Below are positions 8,418-16,848 of a stretch of DNA of 64,000 bases, in pieces. Source of the DNA: Mobiluncus sp963511525 (GTDB lineage: Bacteria > Actinomycetota > Actinomycetes > Actinomycetales > Actinomycetaceae); assembly GCF_963511525.1 (NCBI RefSeq), contig NZ_CAUPIY010000004.1:1-64000 (forward strand). Reading direction: 5' to 3'. Under the pieces are notes generated by a model. The model was not told the DNA's origin. It ran no database searches and was given only the letters and a program-made list of their open reading frames with translations. A program made the translations under genes and the position numbers. Every line of letters begins with the position of its first letter. Position 1 is the stretch's first letter.

Positions 8418-9947
8418 TTACGGGAGAGGTTTTTCGGGAAAAGCCGGGTTGTCGGGGTTTGCTGCAGAGGGGTCACCAGTCTGGGTGGCCGGGCTGTCCG
8501 CAGCAGCTCGGTCTTCACCAGCCGGGGTGTCCGACGAGGCCGGGGTGTCACCAGCCTGGCCGGGCGAGCCGTCCGTCGGGGGCAAAGCCGCTGCACTGGC
8601 CTGCTGTCGGGAAAGTTCCTGGGATTCCATAACTTTCGCGGTGTCTTTCTTAGAGCCGCCGATATAGGACGCGGCGACCTGGGCGTGAACTGTCCCGGGG
8701 GCTCCGCCGATGCGATCGTGGCGGGTAGCCAGCTCCGGCATCGAATCGTGCCCGGTCAGATACAGGAACACGGTATTAAAGAACGCAATGACCGGTACCA
8801 CCAGCAATGCTCCGATGATTCCAGCCAGGAAGGTTCCTGCCGTCACACCCAGCAACACCGCCAGCGGGTGCAGGCTGACCGCATTGGACATCAGCATCGG
8901 CTGCAGCACGTTGGACTCAATCTGTTGCACCGCCAAAATCACAATCAGCATGATGACGGCCGCCATGAAACCTTTATCCAACAGCAGAATCAGCACGGCT
9001 ATAGCCCCGGTGGTGACCGCACCAACAATCGGCACAAAAGAACCGATGAAAATGAGCAAAGCCAGCGGGATAGTCATAGATCCCGCGCCCAGAACCGCCG
9101 CACCGATGGAAATGAACACGGAATCCACCAAAGCCACCAGCGCCTGCGCCCTGATGTAGCCATTCAAGGTGGTCCAACCCCGAATAGCCGCCTCGTGAAC
9201 CGGCTCGCGAGCAGGAACCGGCAGCATCCGAATCAACCAAATCCAAATCTGGCGACCGTCCTTGAGGAAAAAGAACAGGCAGAACAACGAAATCAAGATG
9301 GTGGTGACCACGCTGGCGACCGAGGAAGTCACCGACAGCGCCGAGGACGCAATCGAGGAAGAATACTTGGTGACAAAGGCTGTGAGCTGGGTGGTCAACT
9401 CTTTAATATATTTATCGATTTGCGCCTGATCCAATGCCAGAGGGCCGTCACTCAACCACGCCAAGGCCTTATCGAAGCCGCCTCCGGCTTTCGCCAGCAG
9501 GGCGGGCGCGCCGTGAGCCAGCTGGGAGGTCGCAATCCAAATCATCGCCACAACCAGCCCTACACCCACCACCAGGGAAATGGCCGCAGACAGGGTCTTG
9601 GGAACATGCCACTTTTGCAACCGGAAATGCATCGGCTCCAACAGCAACGTCAACAGCAACGCCACTGCCAGGGGAACAAAAATGATGGAAACTTTCGTGA
9701 TCCCGTACAGAATCAGGCCCAGCGCCGCGACGATGACCAGGAAACGCCACGCCCAACTGGCCGCCACCCGAATCCGCCACGACACCGCATAAGCTGAGTT
9801 CGGGCCGTTTTCCACCTCGGGCGGAGCGGTCGGTTCCAGTCCGTCATAGTTAGGAACCCGATTTTGCGTATCCCGCCGGGAAATGACCTCACGCCACCAC
9901 CCGCGTCTAAACTCGGCTCCGGCGTTCAATAACGGTTTTTTTTCCAT
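8418..9947 (-). CDS. AI-2E family transporter
   Basis: A 509-residue membrane protein of the AI-2E/PerM family (TqsA-like). About eight helices are visible, beginning FLVIVAALGLILYGITKVS and VGVGLVVAMIWIATSQLA, with the family's conserved region LALLIFIGSFVPIVGAVTTG and the C-terminal block VLQPMLMSNAVSLHPLAVLL. Family members export small molecules or act as Na+/H+ antiporters; the actual substrate cannot be read from sequence. The last 100 residues (QQASAAALPPTDGSPG onward) form a Pro/Ala/Asp-rich cytoplasmic tail. It lies 174 bp upstream of the RAMA-like gene on the same strand. Confidence 0.85.
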   Translation of the reverse strand: MEKKPLLNAGAEFRRGWWREVISRRDTQNRVPNYDGLEPTAPPEVENGPNSAYAVSWRIRVAASWAWRFLVIVAALGLILYGITKVSIIFVPLAVALLLTLLLEPMHFRLQKWHVPKTLSAAISLVVGVGLVVAMIWIATSQLAHGAPALLAKAGGGFDKALAWLSDGPLALDQAQIDKYIKELTTQLTAFVTKYSSSIASSALSVTSSVASVVTTILISLFCLFFFLKDGRQIWIWLIRMLPVPAREPVHEAAIRGWTTLNGYIRAQALVALVDSVFISIGAAVLGAGSMTIPLALLIFIGSFVPIVGAVTTGAIAVLILLLDKGFMAAVIMLIVILAVQQIESNVLQPMLMSNAVSLHPLAVLLGVTAGTFLAGIIGALLVVPVIAFFNTVFLYLTGHDSMPELATRHDRIGGAPGTVHAQVAASYIGGSKKDTAKVMESQELSRQQASAAALPPTDGSPGQAGDTPASSDTPAGEDRAAADSPATQTGDPSAANPDNPAFPEKPLP

Positions 9948-10061
9948 CGCACTTCCGTTTTCGGTTGTTTGTTTTCTGAGGTTTTCACAATCTGGTCGCG
10001 ACCCTACCAGGAACGTCGCAGCACGGCGAGGCGAGCGGGAGCCGGGGGAAAAGAAAAACTC

Positions 10062-10571
10062 TCAGCGCACCATCCGGTTCAAGGTCAGCCCGTAGTTGAC
10101 CTCACGGCCGGTCATCGCCCCGTCCGAGAGGAACCCGGCCCGGCGGTAAAACCGGTGGGCCCGTTTTTCTCCCGGATACCCCGAAGGCAGCCACAGTTGG
10201 GCTGGCTCCTGCGGTCCGACCACGTATTCCAACAAGCGCCGCCCCAAGCCTTGCCCCTGATATTCAGGCATTAGGTAGTGCATGGACACTTCCCGTTCCC
10301 GAGCGGGCGGGGCCACATGCTCGTTGCGTACCGTCTGCACCGTCATAGCGATACCGACCACCCGACCGTGTTCGACCGCAATAGCGATGCGGCGGCCTGC
10401 CGGATCCGAGGTCAACAGGTTGTGCCATTGACCGACCAAAGTTGGCTCGTCAAAGCGGTAACGGTATTTTTCGTCAATAAATTCGCCATAGTTCGCCAAC
10501 CACATACGGGCGTGGGCCACCCCCATGCCGGCGGCATCCTGAACCTCAGGTGGGCGAATGTTGACAGTCAT
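10062..10571 (-). CDS. GNAT family N-acetyltransferase
   Basis: A 169-residue protein with the GNAT fold: an N-terminal TVNIRPPEVQDAAGMG strand-helix, the beta4 core (IAIAVEHGRVVGIAMTV), and acetyl-CoA motif A as YLMPEYQGQGLGRRLLEYVV (Q/R-x-x-G-x-G/A). It closes with ALTLNR-type strands. It transfers an acetyl group from acetyl-CoA to an unknown small amine or protein. ATG 10571 follows GAGAGTA. A TAGACT -10-like box lies farther upstream, so this gene has a leader. Confidence 0.8.
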   Translation of the reverse strand: MTVNIRPPEVQDAAGMGVAHARMWLANYGEFIDEKYRYRFDEPTLVGQWHNLLTSDPAGRRIAIAVEHGRVVGIAMTVQTVRNEHVAPPAREREVSMHYLMPEYQGQGLGRRLLEYVVGPQEPAQLWLPSGYPGEKRAHRFYRRAGFLSDGAMTGREVNYGLTLNRMVR

Positions 10572-10701
10572 TACTCTCGATTCCGTGAGTCGTTTTCTCT
10601 AAGTCTAGCTTCTGAGGGCGGGCCAGGAGAACCCTCCCCGCGGGAAACGCGAAACCGCTTCGTGCCCGGGCCGGAAACTCCTGGAACTCCGGGACACGAA
10701 C

Positions 10702-11595
10702 CTAGTTATCGGACGCAAAGTAGGCAAAAATCCGCAGGAACTCAATGTAGAGCCAGACCAGGGTCACCATCAAGCCAAAAGCGGCCGTCCAGGCGGTCTC
10801 CTGGGGCGCCCCGTTATCAACCGCAGTAACGATGTAGTCAAAGTCCGTGACCAGCGAGAACGCTGCTAGACCGATTGCGATGAGGCTGACGATAATCCAC
10901 AGGGGGAAACCGCCGATGGTCGGGGCGTTCGGACCGTAGAAAGACCAGGCCGGATTGATGAGGCTGACCACCAGGTTGCCCAGGTAGAACACAAAAATCG
11001 AGAACATACCGACCATGACGACCCGCATCAAGGTCGGGGAGTTGCGCACCACCTTGGTCTTGAACAGCACCAGCATCACCAGGGTGGTAACCAGGGTCGC
11101 CGCGATAGCTTTCATCACCACGCCGTCGTAAAGTGTGGCGAACAGGCTGGAAATGCCGCCCAGCATGAGGCCTTCAAAAGCGGCGTAACCCAAAATCAGA
11201 ACCGGGGAAGGACGACGCTTAAAGGAGTTCACCAGCCCCAACACCAAGGCCACAATCATCGAGGTAAACGCCACGTTCATGCCCAGACCCGGATTGGATG
11301 CGGTCAACATCCAAGCCCCTGCTCCGAAAAGCAGGAGGGTCCCGAAGGTCAGCACTGTCTTAATCAAAACGTCGTCCATAGTGACGGGACGGCCGGCAGA
11401 GACCGTGCCGTACTGTTCCTGGCCTTGCGGGGTGGGGAACTGCTGGGGTTGTTCCGGCGCGTAGCTCACGTGAGGAGCATCGCCGGGATAGGTTTGAGTC
11501 GCCCCGCCGCCGACCTGGTAGCCGGGCATAGCCGGGTAACCTCCCGGGGTGCGCTCGGTAAAAACTTTGTTGCGGGTAAACACTGGGTTGCTCAT
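10702..11595 (-). CDS. Bax inhibitor-1/YccA family membrane protein
   Basis: A 297-residue protein counted from ATG 11595 (MSNPVFTRNKVFTERTPGG), which has an AAGGAG ribosome binding site 6 nt upstream; the longer reading frame has no such signal. A Gly/Pro/Gln-rich cytoplasmic N-terminus (to about residue 75) precedes seven membrane helices (for example TVLTFGTLLLFGAGAWMLT, LILGYAAFEGLMLGGISSLF) and ends TAWTAAFGLMVTLVWLYIEFLRIFAYF, a typical UPF0005 C-terminus. Homologues are pH-sensitive calcium-leak-type channels in the cytoplasmic membrane. It diverges from the sensor kinase gene, which may hint at joint stress control. Confidence 0.85.
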   Translation of the reverse strand: MSNPVFTRNKVFTERTPGGYPAMPGYQVGGGATQTYPGDAPHVSYAPEQPQQFPTPQGQEQYGTVSAGRPVTMDDVLIKTVLTFGTLLLFGAGAWMLTASNPGLGMNVAFTSMIVALVLGLVNSFKRRPSPVLILGYAAFEGLMLGGISSLFATLYDGVVMKAIAATLVTTLVMLVLFKTKVVRNSPTLMRVVMVGMFSIFVFYLGNLVVSLINPAWSFYGPNAPTIGGFPLWIIVSLIAIGLAAFSLVTDFDYIVTAVDNGAPQETAWTAAFGLMVTLVWLYIEFLRIFAYFASDN

Positions 11596-11725
11596 GTCGC
11601 TCCTTATTGTCTCAACAGTTTTATCGTAGCGGATTTCCGCGGTTTTGCCACGGCGCAGTCCTCCTGCTGCGGGGTGATTTTCCGGGGCGCAGCCCTGTCG
11701 CGAGGCCGGCAAAAACCAGCTGTGT

Positions 11726-11731
11726 CACAAT
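11726..11731 (+). promoter_or_regulatory. Possible -10 box of the sensor kinase gene
   Basis: CACAAT, 6 nt before GTG 11738; a weaker match than the other leaderless promoters in the window. Confidence 0.25.
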
Positions 11732-11737
11732 AGGTTG

Positions 11738-12772
11738 GTGACTGAAAGCCAGAAACCCAACAACCCCGGTGGCAAAACCGACCCCGCCCGGCGTCAAACC
11801 CTGCGCGGAGTCGTGTCAAACATGCTGCTGCTGGTCACGTTCGTGGTGCTGTTCGGGGTCGGCATTCTGGTGGTGGTCCAAGCGGGTTTCCTGGAACCAC
11901 AGGAAAACATGGCCGCCCGCGGCATGATGGCACTGGTGATTACCCTGCTGATGGTGGTGGCCATGATGTTGGCACGCATTGTCCAGCTGGGACGCGACCG
12001 GGTGGACGAGTTGACGTTACGCAACCGGCAGTTGGAGCTGGAACGCGAGCAGTCCGAACAGATTGCGGTGGCTGACGAACGCGCCCGGATTGCTCGGGAA
12101 ATGCACGATATTGTGGCCCATTCGCTGACGGTATTGATTGCGATGAGTGACGGCGCCACCGCCGCAATTGACAAAAATCCCGAGCTCGCCAAAGAAGCCT
12201 TGCGCAATATGAGCGAAACCGGACGGGCGGCGCTGGCGGACACCCGCCGCCTGGTGGGAGTGCTGCGCCAACCCACCGAAGTGCCCCAGAACCTTGACCC
12301 GAATGCCTCCCCAGACGCCCAAACGTCCTCGCCCGAGGAAGTCCGCTTCACCCCTTCCCCGGATTTGGCGGAAATGGATGGACTTATTGCCCAGTTCCGG
12401 GCGGCCGGCCTGCCGATTACCTACCGTTACACCGGGGACGAAGTGCCATCTGACGGTCCGCTGCAACTGACGATTTATCGGATCGTGCAAGAGTCTTTGA
12501 CTAACATTTTGCGTCACGCTCCCGCTTCCACCGCAGTTGAGGTCGATTTACAAGTGCGGGACAACGGCATTCGCATCGTCGTGTTTAACGCCACTTCCCT
12601 GGCGGGGATTAACCCCGGAGGCGGGAAGGGACTGATTGGAATGCGCGAGCGCGCTGCGGTCTATGACGGTCACGTTCAGGCTGGTCCCACCCCCGGAGGG
12701 TGGCGAGTGGAAGCGACCTTGCAGTGGCAGGCCGAAGCGCCGAAGTCCGAGGGCTGGGTTATGCCCGCGTAA
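11738..12772 (+). CDS. NarL-type sensor histidine kinase
   Basis: A 344-residue sensor kinase with two membrane helices (LLLVTFVVLFGVGILVVVQAG and GMMALVITLLMVVAMMLARI) separated by a very short loop, a linker helix, and a HisKA_3 dimerisation domain in which ARIAREMHDIVAHSLT carries the phosphorylated His. The HATPase_c domain follows (RIVQESLTNILRHAP, GGGKGLIGMRERAAVYDGHV). With almost no extracytoplasmic loop it probably senses a membrane or intracellular signal. GTG 11738 is preferred over TTG 11735 because of the spacing to a possible -10 box. Its partner regulator starts 36 bp downstream. Confidence 0.88.
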   Translation: MTESQKPNNPGGKTDPARRQTLRGVVSNMLLLVTFVVLFGVGILVVVQAGFLEPQENMAARGMMALVITLLMVVAMMLARIVQLGRDRVDELTLRNRQLELEREQSEQIAVADERARIAREMHDIVAHSLTVLIAMSDGATAAIDKNPELAKEALRNMSETGRAALADTRRLVGVLRQPTEVPQNLDPNASPDAQTSSPEEVRFTPSPDLAEMDGLIAQFRAAGLPITYRYTGDEVPSDGPLQLTIYRIVQESLTNILRHAPASTAVEVDLQVRDNGIRIVVFNATSLAGINPGGGKGLIGMRERAAVYDGHVQAGPTPGGWRVEATLQWQAEAPKSEGWVMPA

Positions 12773-12808
12773 ACAACTTTTAAGCAATTTTTAGGGGACA
12801 ATGTAAAC

Positions 12809-13546
12809 GTGAGTGAAAACGAAAACGAAACTGGACAGACTGGACAGTCCGCGCCGTCCACGCCTAGTGAAGCCATCAAAGTGTTGCTGGTCGACGACCA
12901 ATCCCTAATCCGCATGGGGTTTCGGATGGTGCTGGAGGCGGCGGACGACATCACGGTGGTGGGCGAAGCGGCAGACGGCAAAACCGCCCTACAGATGGTC
13001 AAAGCGACCGCGCCGAACGTGGTGCTGATGGACGTGCGGATGCCCAATATGAACGGTATTGAGGCGACCTCGGAAATTGTTGCCAGCAACCCGAATGTGA
13101 AAGTCCTCATCCTCACCACTTTTGACCTGGACGAATACGCTTTCGCGGCGTTGCGGGCCGGAGCCAGCGGATTCCTGTTGAAAGATGCCAAACCAGAGGA
13201 ACTCATCGGTGCTATCCGCAATGTCGCCCATGGGGACGCCACGATTTCCCCGCGCGTGACGAAACGGATGCTGGAAATGTTTGCTCCCCAGCTGCCCGGC
13301 GACCAGGACGGCGACGTGGACGCGAATCTGGTCGATCAAGCCCTGCTGGCAAGCCTGACTGACCGGGAAACCGAAGTCCTCACCCTTATCGCCCAAGGAC
13401 TCACCAATCAGGAAATCGCCACGCAACTGTTCATTTCGATGACCACGGTGAAAACCCACGTGGGCAATATCTTAAACAAAATCGGTGCCCGCGACCGAGT
13501 GCAAGCCGTCATTTTTGCCTACGAAAACGGCCTCGTTTCCGCGTAA
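12809..13546 (+). CDS. NarL/LuxR-family response regulator
   Basis: A 245-residue regulator beginning at GTG 12809, preceded by AGGGGAC. After a hydrophilic leader of about 25 residues comes a receiver domain (KVLLVDDQSLIRMGF with the acidic pair, VVLMDVRMPNMNGIEA with the phospho-Asp, then LTTFD and LLKDAKPEEL). The C-terminal LuxR helix-turn-helix is SLTDRETEVLTLIAQGLTNQ followed by EIATQLFISMTTVKTHVGNI. It is probably phosphorylated by the adjacent kinase and binds DNA as a dimer. Targets are unknown; the divergent Bax-inhibitor-1 gene is one candidate. Confidence 0.9.
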   Translation: MSENENETGQTGQSAPSTPSEAIKVLLVDDQSLIRMGFRMVLEAADDITVVGEAADGKTALQMVKATAPNVVLMDVRMPNMNGIEATSEIVASNPNVKVLILTTFDLDEYAFAALRAGASGFLLKDAKPEELIGAIRNVAHGDATISPRVTKRMLEMFAPQLPGDQDGDVDANLVDQALLASLTDRETEVLTLIAQGLTNQEIATQLFISMTTVKTHVGNILNKIGARDRVQAVIFAYENGLVSA

Positions 13547-13570
13547 ACCCGCCGGACAGGCGAAAAACTG

Positions 13571-13643
13571 TACCCCCGGTCGGATTCGAACCGACACTGA
13601 ACTGATTTTAAGTCAGCTGCCTCTACCATTGGGCTACGGGGGC
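13571..13643 (-). tRNA. tRNA-Leu (anticodon UAA), short variable arm
   Basis: A 73-nt cloverleaf on the minus strand. The acceptor is GCCCCCG/CGGGGGT, the D-arm starts with GCCC, the anticodon stem is GCTGA/TCAGT around loop CTTAAAA (positions 34-36 = TAA), the variable loop is only five bases (TCAGT), the T-arm is GTCGG-TTCGAAT-CCGAC, and the discriminator is A. CCA is not encoded. The anticodon UAA reads the leucine codon UUA. Leucine tRNAs normally have a long class II variable arm, so the short one is notable. Confidence 0.85.
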
Positions 13644-13703
13644 GCGTACATTTTTCAGTCTGGTTAATCATCCATTCATTTGGGGATTTACTCAAATCGA
13701 CCC

Positions 13704-13709
13704 TACACT
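13704..13709 (+). promoter_or_regulatory. -10 box of nhaA, leaderless
   Basis: TACACT, exactly 6 nt before ATG 13716. This supports that ATG over an in-frame TTG at 13680. Confidence 0.45.
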
Positions 13710-13715
13710 TTGAAT

Positions 13716-15083
13716 ATGGACAACGAAGTGCCAAGCAATGATAAAGAAAACGAAAATCTCAACAAGGGCCTTTTCGGCGAGCCAGACCTAGCCGGTCCGT
13801 CCCCGGAAGATTACGACGCGGCGGTTCAAGCTGGTGAAGAACGACTCAGCGCTCAGCAGCGGTTCGCCCGGTTTGTTTCCGACGACATCGTCGGGGGCAT
13901 GATTCTGATTATCGCCGCCATTATCGCTCTGGTTTGTGCCAACACGCCTTTCCGTGAGGGGTATCAGGCGGTGGCACAGTTTGTGCCCGACCCCGGCTTG
14001 GCGCAGGCCGCCGCCGCTGACACCCTGTCGGTGCTGCAAAAACTGCACCTGTCCATGCCTATTGAAGAGTGGGCGCGCGACGGTATCCTGGCGATTTTCT
14101 TTTTCACGGTCGGGTTGGAACTGAAGGAAGAGTTCACCCACGGCGCCCTGCACGATCCACGAACCGCGGCGATGCCGATTATCGCCGCCGCCTTTGGCAT
14201 GGCCGGGCCCGCCCTGGTTTACGTGGCCGTCACCGCCATCACCGGCTCTGGAGCTTGGCACGGCTGGGCCATTCCGACCGCTACGGATATTGCTTTCGCG
14301 GTCGCGATTTTGCAGATTTTTGGCCGCGGCCTGCCCAACGGAGCCAGGACATTCCTGTTGACCCTGGCTGTAGCCGACGACTTGGGCGGGATTATCGTCA
14401 TCGCCGTGTTCTATGGCTCTAACCTGAATCTCGCTTTCCTGTTGCCGATGGCGGCGTGTGCCGCCCTGTTCGGGTTCCTCTGTCACAAGCGGAAAGGTCA
14501 CTGGTACTTCCTGATTCCCCTGGGGGTGCTGACCTGGTACTTCATGCTGGTTTCCGGTATTCACGCCACTATCGCCGGAGTAGTTTTGGGCATGGTCGTG
14601 CCCGCTGACAAGCGCGATTGGGAAGTCCACAACCTGGTGGAACAGATTTCTATGAAAGTGAACCCGGTTTCGGCCGCGTTTGCGGTACCGTTCTTTGCTT
14701 TCTTTGCCGCTGGCGTGGACATCGTGGACACCCCCGGCGGGGCGCTCAATATGCTGGCCAACCCCGTGGCTGTGGCGGTCATGTTGGCGTTGCCTTTCGG
14801 GAAATTGCTGGGAATCTCCGGTTCCGTGTTCGTGATGGAAAAGTTCACTCCCCTGCACTTGGAAAAAGGCGTGACCATGGGCGATATGGTTCCGATTTCG
14901 CTGGTGGCGGGGATTGGTTTCACGGTGGCGTTGCTGATTTCGCATCTGTCTTTCCGTGGAGACGATTTGCTGACCCAAGCCGGTTCCATCGGCGTGGTCA
15001 TGGGCACCGCACTGTCCATTGTCCTCGGCGCTATCGCTTTGCAACTGCGACTAGCTTTCCGCCGGTCACACGCCCACGAGTGA
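13716..15083 (+). CDS. nhaA: Na+/H+ antiporter NhaA
   Basis: A 455-residue protein with an acidic hydrophilic N-terminus (to about residue 45) followed by the 12-helix NhaA fold. Recognisable blocks are LSMPIEEWARDGILAIFFFTVGLELKEEF, quoted in part; the AIPTATDIAFAVAILQIFG loop, which has the discontinuous helix TATD; and LTLAVADDLGGIIVIAVFY, with the paired aspartates that bind Na+/H+. It exports Na+ in exchange for protons and supports pH and salt homeostasis in the cytoplasmic membrane. Monocistronic with a leaderless promoter. Confidence 0.93.
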   Translation: MDNEVPSNDKENENLNKGLFGEPDLAGPSPEDYDAAVQAGEERLSAQQRFARFVSDDIVGGMILIIAAIIALVCANTPFREGYQAVAQFVPDPGLAQAAAADTLSVLQKLHLSMPIEEWARDGILAIFFFTVGLELKEEFTHGALHDPRTAAMPIIAAAFGMAGPALVYVAVTAITGSGAWHGWAIPTATDIAFAVAILQIFGRGLPNGARTFLLTLAVADDLGGIIVIAVFYGSNLNLAFLLPMAACAALFGFLCHKRKGHWYFLIPLGVLTWYFMLVSGIHATIAGVVLGMVVPADKRDWEVHNLVEQISMKVNPVSAAFAVPFFAFFAAGVDIVDTPGGALNMLANPVAVAVMLALPFGKLLGISGSVFVMEKFTPLHLEKGVTMGDMVPISLVAGIGFTVALLISHLSFRGDDLLTQAGSIGVVMGTALSIVLGAIALQLRLAFRRSHAHE

Positions 15084-15238
15084 GGACAGTCCGCCCCGCC
15101 CTTGTGCATCCACCCGACCCCGCGGACTTGGGAAAGAAAATAACCCAAAAGGGTATGTTCGGCATCGAGCGCATCTGATATTTTCGAAGTGAGGAATCGG
15201 CGTTGGGTCGTTTCCCGGAAACCTAGAAAGGCAAACAA

Positions 15239-16369
15239 ATGCGGAGTTTGCGCAAGAAAAGCCTGGTGGCGGGCATCGCAGCAATCGCGCTGGTGGCGTT
15301 GAGCGGCTGCGAAATGGACGTCAAACTGAAAGTCATCGATGAGAACACCATTGAGCCTTCGGTCATCGTGGCGATGAGCGAAGGCGAAAAGGACATGCTC
15401 TCCTCCATGAGCGACGGCGAGGAAGTGACCTGCCAGGATCTCGCGGATATGGAAAATGAAGACGGGGCCACGGTCAAAGATTTGAGTACCGGCGGGGATA
15501 TGAAATGCGAGATTATTATGCCCCAGGAACAGAGTCTCAATTCAAGCGAGAACCTGAAAAAAGAGGGCGATGACCTGGTTCTGACCCTGCCCAAAGAGGA
15601 CGTCGACAAGCTGAAATCAGAACTGAGCGATGCTGGTGATATGAGCGAGTACGGTATGGATTCAATCACCATGAACCTGATTATCCAGATGCCCCACGGC
15701 ATCAAAACAGCCACCGTGGACGGGCAACCCGTTGATTTCAAGGGAGACACTGTGACGCTGGATCTGACCGATCTCGGCAGCGAGGTTAAGGTTGTGTCCT
15801 CCCCTGGAATCCCTGGCGGAAACGGCGGCGATAAGGCTGATTCCGAATACGACCCGGACACCGACCTCACCGATGCCGGGAAATCAGTGGCGGCAGGAAT
15901 CACCACGTTCCTCGTGGGGATGGCTATTTTTGGGATTTTGATAATTGCCGGCATCGTCATTCTCATCGTGGTGCTGGTGAAAAAGAGCAAGGCCAAGTCT
16001 ATTCCAGCTAACCAATTCGGCCAGCCGATGAACTACGGGCAGCCGGGGCAACCCGTACAACCGGGTGTTGGCCAGCCCATGCAGCCGGTCCCGGGGCAGC
16101 CCGTACCTGGTCAGCCACAACCTGGTGTGGGACAGCCCACTCAACCCGGCCAACCTCAGCCTTTCACTCAACCCGGACAGCCACAACCTGGGCAACCGGG
16201 ACAAGCCCAACCGGCAAACCCCTTTGCCCAGCCGGGTACCCCGACCCAGCCGATTCAACCAAATCAGCCTGGCCAGACCCAGTTTGGTCAACCGCAGTCC
16301 TTCGGGCCGAATATTCCAGACCAAGCTAATCCGACCGACCCCACCCAGAATCCAAATCCGCAAAACTAG
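15239..16369 (+). CDS. LppM-like lipoprotein with C-terminal membrane helix and Gln/Pro/Gly-rich tail
   Basis: A 376-residue protein. A lipobox (VALSGC, Cys near residue 22) predicts lipid attachment and an outer-surface location. Residues about 23-195 (MDVKLKVIDENTIEPSVIV onward) match the LppM pattern seen in mycobacterial and other actinobacterial lipoproteins. A membrane segment (FLVGMAIFGILIIAGIVILI) sits at about 223-245. The cytoplasmic C-terminal 120 residues are an imperfect repeat of GQPxQPGQPQ units. RBS AGAAAGG precedes ATG 15239. Its role is not clear; in mycobacteria LppM is linked to envelope lipid and phagosome phenotypes. Confidence 0.7.
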   Translation: MRSLRKKSLVAGIAAIALVALSGCEMDVKLKVIDENTIEPSVIVAMSEGEKDMLSSMSDGEEVTCQDLADMENEDGATVKDLSTGGDMKCEIIMPQEQSLNSSENLKKEGDDLVLTLPKEDVDKLKSELSDAGDMSEYGMDSITMNLIIQMPHGIKTATVDGQPVDFKGDTVTLDLTDLGSEVKVVSSPGIPGGNGGDKADSEYDPDTDLTDAGKSVAAGITTFLVGMAIFGILIIAGIVILIVVLVKKSKAKSIPANQFGQPMNYGQPGQPVQPGVGQPMQPVPGQPVPGQPQPGVGQPTQPGQPQPFTQPGQPQPGQPGQAQPANPFAQPGTPTQPIQPNQPGQTQFGQPQSFGPNIPDQANPTDPTQNPNPQN

Positions 16370-16420
16370 CCTCAACAAACTGCCCGAGATTTGAGATACC
16401 TGCCTGGGTTGCGAATATAA

Positions 16421-16474
16421 GGTGGGATTTGGGTCGTAGCTGCCATTATTGGCAGCTACGACCCTATTTTCACC
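16421..16474. repeat. Family A palindrome, copy A2
   Basis: The inner arms GGGTCGTAGCTGCC (16431-16444) and GGCAGCTACGACCC (16451-16464) pair perfectly around ATTATT. Outer GGTG/CACC pairs extend the stem. The arm beyond the constant core differs from A1 but still pairs. It lies between convergent genes. Confidence 0.75.
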
Positions 16475-16501
16475 TTTAACCACGCACACCCCGAAACCTA
16501 G

Positions 16502-16555
16502 GGGAGGTTTTACGACTGAATAGCGCTGAAATCAGGTTATCGACACCGGAATTTT
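16502..16555. repeat. Family D flank, copy 1
   Basis: About 54 bp nearly identical to 62873-62927, including GAATAGCGCTGAA and TCAGGTTA. In both places it lies left of a family C element, so D and C probably belong to one larger element. Confidence 0.6.
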
Positions 16556-16673
16556 GGCAGGTTGGTAGCGCAGCCTGAAGTGGGTGGTCCCACCATTAGT
16601 GACGCTATTTCATCCCTGCGGGGAGCGGGGCGTACCCCTGCGGAATGTGATAGCGTCCGCGGGAATTTTGGCT
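16549..16673. repeat. Insertion between D and C, flanked by a direct repeat
   Basis: GGAATTTTGGC(A/T)GG occurs at both edges, near 16549-16562 and 16661-16674. The roughly 110 bp between them is absent from the copy at 62.9 kb. It folds through GACGCTAT/ATAGCGTC with GC-rich inner hairpins and contains the palindromic GGGTGGTCCCACC. Confidence 0.45.
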
Positions 16674-16806
16674 GGCGGGGCGAGGAGCGTGGGGGGCGAC
16701 TCAGCGAGAGGCTGGGGGGTGAGCGTTTTGCGACAATAGTCGCGCAAAACGCGAGGGGGTACTCCCCCTTCCGCCTCTCGCGAGCGCCCCCGAGCGAACG
16801 CCCCGC
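16674..16806. repeat. Family C structured element, copy C1 (133 bp)
   Basis: Several nested inverted repeats: GCGAGAGGC/GCCTCTCGC, GCGTTTTGCG/CGCAAAACGC around an ACAATAGT-type loop, GGGGG/CCCCC, and an outer GGCGGGG/CCCCGC closure. Full copies are at 32339, 33424 and 62937 in the same orientation. It lies 42 bp beyond the stop of the minus-strand ppx/gppA gene. Confidence 0.75.
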
Positions 16807-16848
16807 AGAACTGAGACACACACCAAAGTCAGAAAACAGACCCGGAAT

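Noticed and set aside
8400..9797. Long plus-strand frame (465 codons) opposite the AI-2E transporter gene
   Set aside because: Gln/His/Arg-rich antisense product typical of the reverse of a membrane-protein gene in GC-rich DNA.
13788..15044. Long minus-strand frame opposite nhaA
   Set aside because: Antisense shadow rich in His, Gln and Arg; nhaA is unmistakable on the other strand.
16674..16806. Small reading frames on both strands inside each family C copy (for example RSREAEGG or GARERRKGE)
   Set aside because: They are constant only because the DNA is repeated; they lack ribosome sites and run across hairpins.
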